64,000 nt of DNA from Maribacter sp. (GCA_011050675.1 DRFI01000017.1:285083-349082), one strand, 5' to 3'; positions 53,427 through 62,008 are shown, numbered from the stretch's first letter. Numbers and translations: made by a program. Notes: generated by a model from the sequence alone, not told the origin.

Positions 53427-54401
53427 ATGGAGACATTAGTAAATACAAGTATGATAGTTGAAGATTCTGAAGTCATCAAGAAAGTTAATAATGGGTTTAT
53501 TGAAGCAAATACAATTCCTGTAAGTATTCAGCATTTAAAAACCGATTGTATAATCCCAGTTTTTAGTAGAGATAATGAATCTACCATAAGCCATTATGAC
53601 TTTATCGCCCACATTCTTTCAATAGTAAAGGACCACTTTCCACAGTTTGAGGCTAAAAATCCTGATATAAGGGTTTCCCATATGATTAAGGGTAGAATAC
53701 CCAGTGCTGCTGGAAAACCTAAAGCGGAATTAGAGGAAAATGAAAAGACCATTTACTATGAAAGGTGTGCGTTTTTAATAGAACTAGCGGGTTCTGAAGT
53801 GGAGATTAATGGGAATAAAATATCCTTAACTGTAGGAGGTGTCAGAAGTTACAATCTAGAAAACCTATATGGTTGTAAAACAGACGAAAGGTTTAAGGTT
53901 TTCATAGGTTATAAGAATAGGGTTTGTACTAATATGTGTATTTCTACTGACGGATTCCTTAGTGATTTAAGGATTGGTTCGGTAAATGATTTTAGACCAC
54001 ACCTTGAAAATCTATTTGATAACTATAATTGGTCAAACCATGTTGATGAATTGGAGAGATTTAGTAGTTATAATTTAAACCAAGAGCAGTTCGCACATCT
54101 AATTGGCAAATTCAGAATGTACCAATATTTACCAAAGGATTTAAAGACTGGTCTATTCCCTCTTGAAATGAACGATTCACAAATCAATAAGGTGGTTAGG
54201 GATTATTACAAATGCCCCAATTTTGGAGGTGAAAGAAACGGGGATATCAATTTATGGAAATTGTTCAATCTATTTACCGAGGCAAACAAGTCGTCTTATA
54301 TAGATAATTATTTGGATAGGGGTTTGAGCGCATATAAGTTAGTCCAAGAACTAGGGTTTTCAATTGAATCAAACTCTCAAAACTGGTTCCTTAATAATTA
54401 A
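53427..54401 (+). CDS. DUF3871 family protein
   Basis: The 324-residue protein matches the Bacteroidota DUF3871 family, with recognisable segments IRVSHMIKGRIPSAAGKP, EKTIYYERCAFLIELAG, LTVGGVRSYNLENLYG and FKVFIGYKNRVCTNMCIST. The family occurs almost only on phages and integrative elements, usually beside an AAA ATPase as here; its biochemical role is not known. It starts one base after the ATPase stop and is likely co-expressed. Confidence 0.82.
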   Translation: METLVNTSMIVEDSEVIKKVNNGFIEANTIPVSIQHLKTDCIIPVFSRDNESTISHYDFIAHILSIVKDHFPQFEAKNPDIRVSHMIKGRIPSAAGKPKAELEENEKTIYYERCAFLIELAGSEVEINGNKISLTVGGVRSYNLENLYGCKTDERFKVFIGYKNRVCTNMCISTDGFLSDLRIGSVNDFRPHLENLFDNYNWSNHVDELERFSSYNLNQEQFAHLIGKFRMYQYLPKDLKTGLFPLEMNDSQINKVVRDYYKCPNFGGERNGDINLWKLFNLFTEANKSSYIDNYLDRGLSAYKLVQELGFSIESNSQNWFLNN

Positions 54402-54421
54402 ATATTCTTAAATGAACAGTA

Positions 54422-54673
54422 ATGAAAAAAGAAGATTGGGCAGAATTTTTAAAGTATTTATCTCCTTATTCAATTCTAGTTGTATCCAATCAAAATAAGT
54501 TGGTTGAAATACACTGCCCATTTCAGGTTGAGGTTTTGGATCCTGTAGGTAAATTAGATAAGGGTAAGTGTTATTTAGTTCAAAAGGTAATGTTATCCAC
54601 CAATTTAACCACAGTATTTATTATTGAAGAGTGTGCTTACTACTATTATCACTTCAATATAAAAATTAAATAA
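54422..54673 (+). CDS. Small hypothetical element protein
   Basis: The 83-residue product begins MKKEDWAEFLKYLSPYSILV and is mostly beta-strand in appearance (LVEIHCPFQVEVLDPVGK) with a Tyr-rich end (ECAYYYYHFN). No family is recognised. It lies 20 bases after DUF3871 in the same direction and precedes a terminator, so it closes the ATPase-DUF3871 transcript. Confidence 0.6.
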   Translation: MKKEDWAEFLKYLSPYSILVVSNQNKLVEIHCPFQVEVLDPVGKLDKGKCYLVQKVMLSTNLTTVFIIEECAYYYYHFNIKIK

Positions 54674-54764
54674 ACGGTTTATGCTGTATTTTGGATGAAA
54701 AGCTTTTGAGAAGGTTTTCCGTATAAAAAAACCACTGAAAACGATAGTTAAGCTAATTTTATTA

Positions 54765-54792
54765 AGAGGGCTTCTTTTTTAGCCCTCTTTTC
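54765..54792 (+). terminator. Intrinsic terminator
   Basis: AGAGGGCT (54765-54772) and AGCCCTCT (54781-54788) with an 8-base loop and T tract. Confidence 0.85.
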
Positions 54793-54808
54793 ATAGCTTT
54801 GAAAAAAG

Positions 54809-54823
54809 TTGACAACTTGTCAA
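54809..54823. promoter_or_regulatory. Palindromic operator candidate overlapping a ribosome site
   Basis: TTGACAACTTGTCAA is a perfect 7-1-7 palindrome ending three bases before the ATG of the next gene. The 12-base core CAACTTGTCAAG also appears at about 49158-49169 upstream of the element 2 integrase. Confidence 0.4.
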
Positions 54824-54826
54824 GGT

Positions 54827-55558
54827 ATGAAACCAGAGCTAGAATTACCGGATATATCAATTGATTCTTTTTTATCGGAAAAGAACTATTTATCAATTAA
54901 GAAGGACTTTTTTGTTAATGACGACCAGTTTAAGGGGATGGATAGCTTAGAATTGGAAAAAGCGAAGAAAGAACAAAAGGGCAATATTCCTGTTAGTATA
55001 AACCGACATAATGAATTAGGAGAAGAATTTGAATACACATATATAGAGGACTATTTAAAACCCTTATCAAATAAATTAGTAAAAAGCTTTTATAAAAAGG
55101 TTAAACCAAAGGCTAGCCAAATTTATGGTCCAAATGCAAGGATTGATTTTATTATAGAACAACGTGATAAGTTGTTGAATACAATAACTGCAATAACCAA
55201 AGCAAGGTATATCCACTCTTTGGAAAAAAAGGAGATAATAGTTGCAATGGATAAGCTTTTAGATAAATTGGAAGAGAAAAAGAGAAAACTTTTAATAAAA
55301 AAATCTAAAAAAATACAATTGAATTTGAAAAAGGGAGAAGCTGTGTTTTTTTTTCAAATGCTTAATGAATTGGGATTGTTTAAAGGTGCAACAATCTATG
55401 ACCTTATGGATTTTATTGAGGAAAATTTCACCTATTCAGGAGGTTTGGAAATCACCAACGCAAACAAAGAACGTTTGAAGTATTTAAGTAGAAATTTGGG
55501 CATTACCTATAATGAAACTACCCTTTTGGATTTCTATAGGAAAAATTTAAAAAATTAG
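54827..55558 (+). CDS. Hypothetical helical element protein
   Basis: The 243-residue protein is largely alpha-helical with a strongly basic stretch (KLEEKKRKLLIKKSKKIQLN, about residues 145-165). Its C-terminal part has a helix-turn-helix-like pattern (MLNELGLFKGATIYDLMDFI). The ATG at 54827 is chosen because the upstream frame is within a palindrome. I recognise no family. It precedes the primase-helicase gene by about 140 bases and could be a replication partner. Confidence 0.6.
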   Translation: MKPELELPDISIDSFLSEKNYLSIKKDFFVNDDQFKGMDSLELEKAKKEQKGNIPVSINRHNELGEEFEYTYIEDYLKPLSNKLVKSFYKKVKPKASQIYGPNARIDFIIEQRDKLLNTITAITKARYIHSLEKKEIIVAMDKLLDKLEEKKRKLLIKKSKKIQLNLKKGEAVFFFQMLNELGLFKGATIYDLMDFIEENFTYSGGLEITNANKERLKYLSRNLGITYNETTLLDFYRKNLKN

Positions 55559-55699
55559 TTGCTACAAATTATTTGGGGTCAAAATGTGAACCCCAAGAAC
55601 TTTCAAAATAAGAGCCGTCCATACATATCTTTGAGGAATTAAAGGGTTAGGCATAGTTGCCAAAAATAACCCTAGACATTACCACAAATTAAAAAGAAT

Positions 55700-57133
55700 A
55701 TGGGTAATGACGAGTTTTGGAGCATTGACTCCAAGAAAAAGGTTAGCATACAACACCTAAAGTTGGTGCAATATATAGGACAGTTAGGGTTTGCTAATTT
55801 AGACATGGGCATAGGAAATTTGGTTCTTGCTAAAATCCAAAACAATATTGTAAAAGAGACGTCTACTAGCGAGATAAGCAAGGTTATTCTGAATAAACTC
55901 CAAGAAGGTAGTCATGAAGAAGTTATGGAAGCATTCACAAGGGGTATTTCCGGATACATAGCTCCCAAAAAATTGGAATTGCTACCTTCAATTAAACCCC
56001 TTAAAAGTGCCGATACGGCTAAGGTGTCATGGTTATATTTCAAAAACTGTGCTGTAAAGATTACAGAATCCAATATCAAGATGGTTAAATACAAAAATTT
56101 ACCCCATAAAATTTGGGATAAATGTGTTACACCACAGAATTTTATGGAACTTTCAGATGTGCAGTCTCAATTTGAAACATTTTGTTTTAATATCTCAGGA
56201 AAGGATAGCACAAGACATGAGGCATTGATGACGCAAATTGGCTATCTATTATCTACCTACAACGACCCTGGGAATCCAAAGGCTATAATAATGATTGACC
56301 AGGAAATGTCTGAATATGGTGAGGCTAATGGGGGTACAGGTAAATCACTTTTAGCCAAGGCAGTAGGTATTTTAAGGAATGTGGTAACCATAGATGGAAA
56401 ACACTATAATCCGACCAATCCTTTTGGCAATCAGAATATTGAATATTCAACCGATATTTTGTGCTTTGATGATATGGGTAAGAATTTCAATTTTGAAACT
56501 ATTTTTTCCATGATTACCAGTGGCATTACCGTTAACAAGAAGTTTAAACAGGCATATTATATTGATGCTAAAGATGCCCCTAAAATTCTTATTAATTCCA
56601 ATTATATTGTACGTGGACCGGGTGGTAATGCCGACAAAAGAAGGAGATGTGAGTTTGAAATAGCTCCACACTATGATAAAATAAATACTCCAAAGACCGA
56701 GTTTGGAAACGTATTTTTTGAAGGATGGGATCCTGATGAATACAATAGGTTTTTCTCATATATGCTAAAATGTGCGCAGTCATATCTTAAAAAAGGATTA
56801 ATTATATCTAAGCCCATAAATTTGCTAAAGAATAGATTAGTAAGGTTAACATCTAACGAATTTGTTGAATTCTTAGACAAGAATCTGAAGGTGGATGTTA
56901 AGATAGATAAGAGGCAATTTATAACTGATTTTCACCAAGAATACCCAAATTCTAAAGAGACTTCTTCACACGCATTTACAAAAATGTTAAAGATATATGC
57001 TGAAGAGAATGGTTTGAAATATGATGACCAATCTTCTGGAGGGAACTATTATTTTTTCATGGAGGACAATAACCTTGATAAGGAGATTGGTCCAGATGAA
57101 AACGAATGCAATAATTTACAAAGTCCAAAATAA
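55700..57133 (+). CDS. Primase-helicase (SF3/D5-type) of element 2
   Basis: This 477-residue protein has an SF3-type helicase core: Walker A EANGGTGKSLLAKAV (about 210-224), Walker B DILCFDDMGKNF (about 250-261), sensor KILINSN, and an arginine-finger-like GNADKRRRCEFEIA. The N-terminal 190 residues are unassigned and could be a DNA-binding or primase-like domain. It would unwind element DNA during replication. The 3' end overlaps the GIY-YIG gene start by 38 bases in a different frame. Confidence 0.85.
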   Translation: MGNDEFWSIDSKKKVSIQHLKLVQYIGQLGFANLDMGIGNLVLAKIQNNIVKETSTSEISKVILNKLQEGSHEEVMEAFTRGISGYIAPKKLELLPSIKPLKSADTAKVSWLYFKNCAVKITESNIKMVKYKNLPHKIWDKCVTPQNFMELSDVQSQFETFCFNISGKDSTRHEALMTQIGYLLSTYNDPGNPKAIIMIDQEMSEYGEANGGTGKSLLAKAVGILRNVVTIDGKHYNPTNPFGNQNIEYSTDILCFDDMGKNFNFETIFSMITSGITVNKKFKQAYYIDAKDAPKILINSNYIVRGPGGNADKRRRCEFEIAPHYDKINTPKTEFGNVFFEGWDPDEYNRFFSYMLKCAQSYLKKGLIISKPINLLKNRLVRLTSNEFVEFLDKNLKVDVKIDKRQFITDFHQEYPNSKETSSHAFTKMLKIYAEENGLKYDDQSSGGNYYFFMEDNNLDKEIGPDENECNNLQSPK

Positions 57134-57749
57134 GTTAAATGGGTTGGTATACATTGGTGCAACGACGGATAGCTTAAAAGCTAGAAAACAAGACCATATA
57201 CATAAAGCCTATTTAGGTTTAGGAAGTAATTTTCATGAAGCAATCAGGGCCGAAGGCCCTGAAGCTTTCTTTTGGGAACAAATAGATACAGCCAATGATA
57301 ACAATGAACTAGCTGAAAAAGAAAAGCAGTATATTATTAAGTATAATAGCCAAGTAAAGGGCTATAATAGTGATTCTGGAGGAGGTTTTAAAAAAAGGGT
57401 GTATCAATATAGTTTAATAAACGGAAGCCTTCTAGGGGCTTATAAATGCCTTCTAAGTGCAGCAAATGCGGTCAATGCGGGTAAAAAGTCTATAAGCAAT
57501 GCCTGTTTAGGATATAATAAAACCTGTAAAGGGTTTTATTGGAGCTATACCTTAACCGAACCTTTTGTAATTGAAGACGATTTAAGAAAAAAAGTAGTAG
57601 TTCAAACTGATTTAAAAGGTAATCAGATAGCAATATTTGAATCAGTAGCAGAGGCTTCAAGGGTTTCAGGAGTTTCCAAAACCTGTATAGCAAGATGCTG
57701 TAGGGGTAAGCGAGAACATAGCAGTGGTTTTTTGTGGTTGTATATTTAA
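57096..57749 (+). CDS. GIY-YIG homing-type endonuclease with NUMOD1-like repeats
   Basis: The 217-residue protein starts with the GIY-YIG fold: AIIYKVQNKLNGLVYIGATT carries the two tyrosine-containing strands, LKARKQDHI has the catalytic Arg region, and EKEKQYIIKYN has the Glu. Two C-terminal repeats of about 38 residues (YQYSLINGSLLGAYKCLLSA and VQTDLKGNQIAIFESVAEAS) resemble NUMOD1/IENR1 DNA-binding modules. It is a free-standing homing endonuclease, probably mobile. It starts inside the primase-helicase reading frame, which suggests it was inserted or selected to overlap it. Confidence 0.85.
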   Translation: MKTNAIIYKVQNKLNGLVYIGATTDSLKARKQDHIHKAYLGLGSNFHEAIRAEGPEAFFWEQIDTANDNNELAEKEKQYIIKYNSQVKGYNSDSGGGFKKRVYQYSLINGSLLGAYKCLLSAANAVNAGKKSISNACLGYNKTCKGFYWSYTLTEPFVIEDDLRKKVVVQTDLKGNQIAIFESVAEASRVSGVSKTCIARCCRGKREHSSGFLWLYI

Positions 57750-57762
57750 ATAGATATTAATT

Positions 57763-57790
57763 AAAAGGTAGTGTAAAAACTGCCTTTTTT
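57763..57790 (+). terminator. Intrinsic terminator
   Basis: AAAAGGTAG (57763-57771) pairs with CTGCCTTTT (57780-57788) around an 8-base loop, followed by T; one G-U pair. It separates the replication block from the two-gene cargo. Confidence 0.75.
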
Positions 57791-57836
57791 ATTTGTAAGA
57801 TTTATCTTTACTAATTCATTGTAATTAATTAATATA

Positions 57837-58775
57837 ATGGAGAATCCTGATAAAAAAATCAATTTTATTTTAAAGAAGCTCAATCACTTAGATTTTAAGA
57901 ATATTGTACCTCTTTTGTTGAAAAAAGGATTTGATAGACAAGGGGCGAATGATTTAGTTAAGTTTCTTGAAGAACATAATCTTGCAATATTGGTTTACAG
58001 TAATGAATTAAGATTTAAAAGAATACCTGAATCAACAGAGAATGTGCAATTAAAAGATCTTTTTATCAAAGCCAAAATAACACCTAAAGGGAAAACCTAC
58101 TTAAAAGAAAACAGGCGATTTGTTGAAAAAATTTTTTATAATTATAAGACATGGGTTTTTTATGTTTTACCAACAACTTTGATACTTCTTTTTATTACCA
58201 ATTACACAAATCCCTGGGCCTTTGGTAAAGAGTCCAGCTCAATGGATTTCACAGTTTTTGTACATGGATCAAAAGGAGTGGATGATTTAATTTTAAAAAA
58301 TGAAGGGAAAGTTATTCTAATACTTAAATCAGATAAAAGAGAGGCTTCTATAAATGAAAAGGGAGAGGCAACTTTTAAGGAAATCCCCGCCTATTTTAAT
58401 AATAAAAAAGTTAATATTTTCATTGAACATCCTCAGCCTTACAGACCAACTCATTTAGATAGTTTATATGAAATAAACGACAAGGCCTCAATATTCCTTG
58501 AAGTAGAGTTGTATAACACTGAATTAATTTACGGTCAAATAATGGATTCTGGAACAAATATAGGTGTAGATAGTGTCAGAGTAAGTATAAGAGATATTTT
58601 TACTTTTTCAGATAATCATGGGTATTATGAGTTAAAGATTCCAAAAACATATCAAAAGAAATTTCAAAACGTAAGATTTGAAAAATCAGGTTTCGTTCCC
58701 CTGGAAAGAAAAAATATACCAGTGCATACCGAACAGTCATTAGATATTCTAATTAAACAAATAGATGAGAATTAA
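57837..58775 (+). CDS. Cargo protein A: winged-helix, membrane helix and extracytoplasmic beta domains
   Basis: The 312-residue product has a cytoplasmic N-terminal winged-helix-like region (about 5-95; LPLLLKKGFDRQGANDLVKF-type helices and the wing AKITPKGKTYLKE), one membrane helix (about 102-122, WVFYVLPTTLILLFITNYT), and an outside region with a first beta-sandwich (about 132-205) and a carboxypeptidase-like domain (about 218-275, IYGQIMDSGTNIGVDSVRVS). I recognise no complete family. It overlaps cargo gene B by 11 bases, and the pair sits beside the right attachment site, a usual cargo slot. A signalling role across the membrane is inference. Confidence 0.6.
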   Translation: MENPDKKINFILKKLNHLDFKNIVPLLLKKGFDRQGANDLVKFLEEHNLAILVYSNELRFKRIPESTENVQLKDLFIKAKITPKGKTYLKENRRFVEKIFYNYKTWVFYVLPTTLILLFITNYTNPWAFGKESSSMDFTVFVHGSKGVDDLILKNEGKVILILKSDKREASINEKGEATFKEIPAYFNNKKVNIFIEHPQPYRPTHLDSLYEINDKASIFLEVELYNTELIYGQIMDSGTNIGVDSVRVSIRDIFTFSDNHGYYELKIPKTYQKKFQNVRFEKSGFVPLERKNIPVHTEQSLDILIKQIDEN

Positions 58776-60960
58776 TTTTTTACTTTTAATAGTTTTTTTT
58801 AATCTTATTCATGTTACAAATGCTCAAGAGGATAATAAAATTTTTGGTTATGTAGTAGTTCAAAATAGTAAAACTAACACGGGTAATCGTCAATTTTTAT
58901 CTAATGTCTCAATATCATCTAATAAAGGTTTCTTTAAATCCCAGTTAACTGATGTAAATGGATATTTTGAGATTATTATTTCTGATAAATTAAAAGGAGA
59001 AAATATAAACTTGAATATAGAAAAAGAAGGTTATGAATTAATTAATGAAGATTTAGTGGCAAATAATTATATAGGCTCAAGGTCTGCGTTAAATGTGGTT
59101 ATGTCAAGGAAGGATAACCTGGAAAAAGCTTATTCTTTATATTATAATTTTCTTAGTAAGCATTACGTTCCTATTGGTTTTTATGATAATATTACCAATT
59201 CTCAAGCCTATAAAATTGATTCTTTAAATCAAGTTTTGAATGAAAAGTCATTAGAATTTGAGAGAAGTATTTCTTCTATTAATGAATTAAGTGAATTAAA
59301 AGAGCTTACTATTCAGTCTTTATCCAGGCAATTGTCCCTTACTAATATTGATGATTTAGCAGAATCATATAGAAATGTTCATTTATTGATTACTTCTGGT
59401 AATTCTGATAAAGCTTTAAATATGTTGAGGCATATTGAATTTAAAGAAAGATTAAATAAAGCTAATGCTTTAATAAAAAAAGGAGAATTTTCTAAACTCA
59501 AGCAAAAGCAGGATATAGAACAGTTATTAATCAAAGCAAGGTTAGAAGCAATTAATAATAATTATAAGGAGGCAATAAAGGATTTAGAGTTAGGGTTATC
59601 TTTTGATAGTGAAAATGTGGATTTTTTAATGGAATTAGGATATTTGAACCAAATCCTAGGCAACTTCAAATGTTTGGATTTTTATAGTCAAGCTGAAGCT
59701 AAAACGAATGATGAGTTTACTAAAAGTTCCATTTATAATAACAGAGCAGTTTATTATAAAAATATATTAGAATATGGAGCTGCATTGAACAATTATAAGC
59801 TGGCAGAAAAAATTAGAAAAAAGCTTTATAAAAAAAATATCGCAAGAGGAAATTACGCTCATACATTAAATAATATAGCTAATTTATATTTTATCACAGG
59901 GGATACTAAAAAGAGCTTTAGATTTCACAAAAAGGCTTTGGAAATTTCAAAAGTGTTATTTTTTGAGAATCCCAAGAAAAACGCTTCAACCTATTTTTCT
60001 GGTTTAATTAATTATGCCTCTAACCTTAAACAATTGGGAAGGTTGGAGGATGCAAAGGATTTATATGATATTATTTATCAAGATATAGAAATTAAATTTT
60101 CAGAGTTGTCTTCATATGAAAAGGCAATGTTTTGCCTCAAATATGGACTATATTTTAAAGAGGTAGATGATGGGTCAAGTGCAAGTTTTTTTTTAAGAAA
60201 AGGGATTTCCTTAATTGAGAAAGAGTTGGATGGAATTAATGAGTTCTATAACATAAAAGAAAGTAAGCTTAAATACCAAAATCACATTCCTGTTTTATTG
60301 GGCCATCTTTATTCAAATTTAGCTAGTGTATTAGGATTGTCTGAGAAAGTTTTGAAAAGCGAAAGTTATAATAGAGCTATATTAATATATGGGTTCAATT
60401 TGATGAACAAAGAAGGTAATCCAATGCGTTATTTAGGTTCTTTAGTAGATGTTCAAATAAGTTATGGAATATTTATGGTAACAACTAAAGAGCAAGAGAA
60501 TATAGAATTTGCAAAAAAAAATATTGTTAGTGCAAAGGAAAATATCATTCAATTAACAGGTAAAAATAAGAACTATATTAATTGGGGAGATACATATACT
60601 AAGTTAAGTCTTTATTATGTAATTGAAGGTTCAAAGGACTCTTTGAAGCATTTTTCCAATTTGGCTTATGATTATAATCTTGATGAATTTAATAAAAAGC
60701 CTAAAGTAAACTTTTATAAATTACTTCAATCGACTTCAAATCTTGCAAATTATTATTTGATTGGGGATAAAGATGATGATGATTTAGAAAAAGAAATATT
60801 AAGAAAACTGAGATTTGCTAGAAAAAAATTTAAAAAATACTCTAAAGGCACAAAATTAAATTTTGATATGGCAGGTTCTATAAATAGCTTAATTGAGTTA
60901 TTTAAAAATGGAGTGGAATTTGGAGAACCTAAAAATATAACAATAGAATTTAAAAATTAA
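58765..60960 (+). CDS. Cargo protein B: secreted TPR protein
   Basis: The 731-residue product has a signal peptide (residues 1-20, HVTNAQ), a carboxypeptidase-like regulatory domain (about 25-110, IFGYVVVQNSKTNTGNRQFL), a helical linker (about 115-200), then tetratricopeptide-type helical repeats (about 200-650; SSIYNNRAVYYKNILEYGAA and ARGNYAHTLNNIANLYFITG are clear examples). It lacks a catalytic motif. With cargo protein A, also carrying a carboxypeptidase-like domain, it forms a translationally coupled two-gene unit. Defence, adhesion or export assistance are all possible; I assign none. Confidence 0.6.
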   Translation: MRINFLLLIVFFNLIHVTNAQEDNKIFGYVVVQNSKTNTGNRQFLSNVSISSNKGFFKSQLTDVNGYFEIIISDKLKGENINLNIEKEGYELINEDLVANNYIGSRSALNVVMSRKDNLEKAYSLYYNFLSKHYVPIGFYDNITNSQAYKIDSLNQVLNEKSLEFERSISSINELSELKELTIQSLSRQLSLTNIDDLAESYRNVHLLITSGNSDKALNMLRHIEFKERLNKANALIKKGEFSKLKQKQDIEQLLIKARLEAINNNYKEAIKDLELGLSFDSENVDFLMELGYLNQILGNFKCLDFYSQAEAKTNDEFTKSSIYNNRAVYYKNILEYGAALNNYKLAEKIRKKLYKKNIARGNYAHTLNNIANLYFITGDTKKSFRFHKKALEISKVLFFENPKKNASTYFSGLINYASNLKQLGRLEDAKDLYDIIYQDIEIKFSELSSYEKAMFCLKYGLYFKEVDDGSSASFFLRKGISLIEKELDGINEFYNIKESKLKYQNHIPVLLGHLYSNLASVLGLSEKVLKSESYNRAILIYGFNLMNKEGNPMRYLGSLVDVQISYGIFMVTTKEQENIEFAKKNIVSAKENIIQLTGKNKNYINWGDTYTKLSLYYVIEGSKDSLKHFSNLAYDYNLDEFNKKPKVNFYKLLQSTSNLANYYLIGDKDDDDLEKEILRKLRFARKKFKKYSKGTKLNFDMAGSINSLIELFKNGVEFGEPKNITIEFKN

Positions 60961-61028
60961 AGGCATACAATTCGGATACCCATTAAGTTGAGGCGTTGAT
61001 AAATAGTTGGATAATAACAAGTTACTCA

Positions 61029-61066
61029 CCTTGGTTCGAGCCCAAGAGGGGGAGCAAAAAGCGAAA
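61029..61066 (+). repeat. Attachment site copy 3 (attR of element 2)
   Basis: Thirty-eight bases identical to 49023-49060; the first 27 match the 3' end of tRNA-Asn including the T arm and acceptor strand. It marks the end of the tandem array. No tRNA gene is present here. Confidence 0.9.
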
Positions 61067-61094
61067 GCCTTATCAGAAATGATAAGGCTTTTTT
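61064..61094 (+). terminator. Ancestral tRNA-Asn terminator on the chromosomal side
   Basis: AAAGCCTTATC (61064-61074) and GATAAGGCTTT (61081-61091) with a 6-base loop and T run directly follow attachment copy 3. It was presumably the original terminator of tRNA-Asn before integration. Confidence 0.85.
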
Positions 61095-61155
61095 GTTTTT
61101 AATAGGTTCTGTCTTAGTGACTTATTTGTGGTGATTGATTTTTTGGCAGTTTTAA

Positions 61156-61308
61156 TTATACCATGAATGAAGAATCTCTAACGATAAGGCTGGTCTTAAT
61201 TTCTACGGTTTTAGTCATAACATTATTATTAGGGGCTTCAATCTCCTCAATTAAGAAACGTACGGCTGTACGCCCAATTTTATCTCCAGGTTGGTCTACT
61301 GTTGTTAA
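61156..61308 (-). pseudogene. LacI-family regulator, C-terminal fragment
   Basis: On the minus strand 50 codons read TTVDQPGDKIGRTAVRFLIE then EIEAPNNNVMTKTVEIKTSL and SLIVRDSSFMV before the stop, matching the C-terminal end of LacI-type sugar regulators. No upstream part is present; the frame continues only into the antisense of the glycerate kinase remnant. The rest was lost by deletion, with the junction near 61309. Confidence 0.7.
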
Positions 61309-61742
61309 TGAAGGACTACAAATGGTTTTTAAGGATGCTGAGATTATCAAAAAACCTTTGGCAGATGGTGGTGTAGGAGTAGGTGCCCTAACCTTTCTTG
61401 ATGGAGAACTAATTTTGGGGATCAATCTTGTAAAACAATTAGCAGATTTTGATGCCACAATAGATGGTGCAGATTGGATTATTACAGTTGAAGGTCAACT
61501 AGATGAACAAACACTTTCCGGAAAAACTATAGATGGTGTAATTACTTCGGCTAGATTAAAAAAACATACCCGTTGCGGCATTATGTGGTTCGGTGAGTAT
61601 AAGTGTAAAATAGCAGAACAAATTTGGTCTCATATATGTTTCTTCAATTGTGAGAGGTATTTCTACGTTACAAGAAGCCATCAATAACAGCCATGAAAAC
61701 TTTGTAAATGCTACTTACAATTTCGCTAGTTTACTTAGATAA
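61309..61742 (+). pseudogene. Glycerate kinase remnant with a large internal deletion
   Basis: The plus strand reads MVFKDAEIIKKPLADGG, an N-terminal glycerate kinase segment, and then passes directly into GVGVGALTFLDGELILG and DGADWIITVEGQLDEQTLSG, which belong to the C-terminal half; most of the middle is missing. After TSARLKKHT the frame is broken, and the true C-terminus (SSIVRGISTLQEAINNSHEN ... NFASLLR) continues in another frame up to the stop at 61740-61742. The enzyme, which phosphorylates D-glycerate, is certainly inactive here. Confidence 0.8.
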
Positions 61743-61792
61743 TTTTTATTGTTTTAGAATATTTACCATTTGGTAATCATATATATCGGTAA

Positions 61793-61820
61793 TTGTAGTC
61801 TATAGACTACAAACTTTTTT
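61793..61820 (+). terminator. Palindromic intrinsic terminator
   Basis: TTGTAGTCTATAGACTACAA (61793-61812) is a perfect 20-bp palindrome with a T run at 61815-61820. It lies about 50 bases after the glycerate kinase remnant and is probably its old terminator. Confidence 0.65.
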
Positions 61821-62008
61821 GGCTTTAAAAACATAGCGTTGAAAGAAAGCTATCCACAGTTATTACTTTGTTTACATTTCATATACTGCTATTGACAACA
61901 TTTTGTTTATAGGGTAGTGGCCTAACATTACCTTTAAAATACATATGTAATCAATATTGAATATTTATCCATTGATGCTTTTAGAGTAGTAATGGATTTT
62001 TTTAGCAA

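Noticed and set aside
61029..61055. Third tRNA-Asn gene
   Set aside because: Only the T arm and acceptor 3' strand are present.
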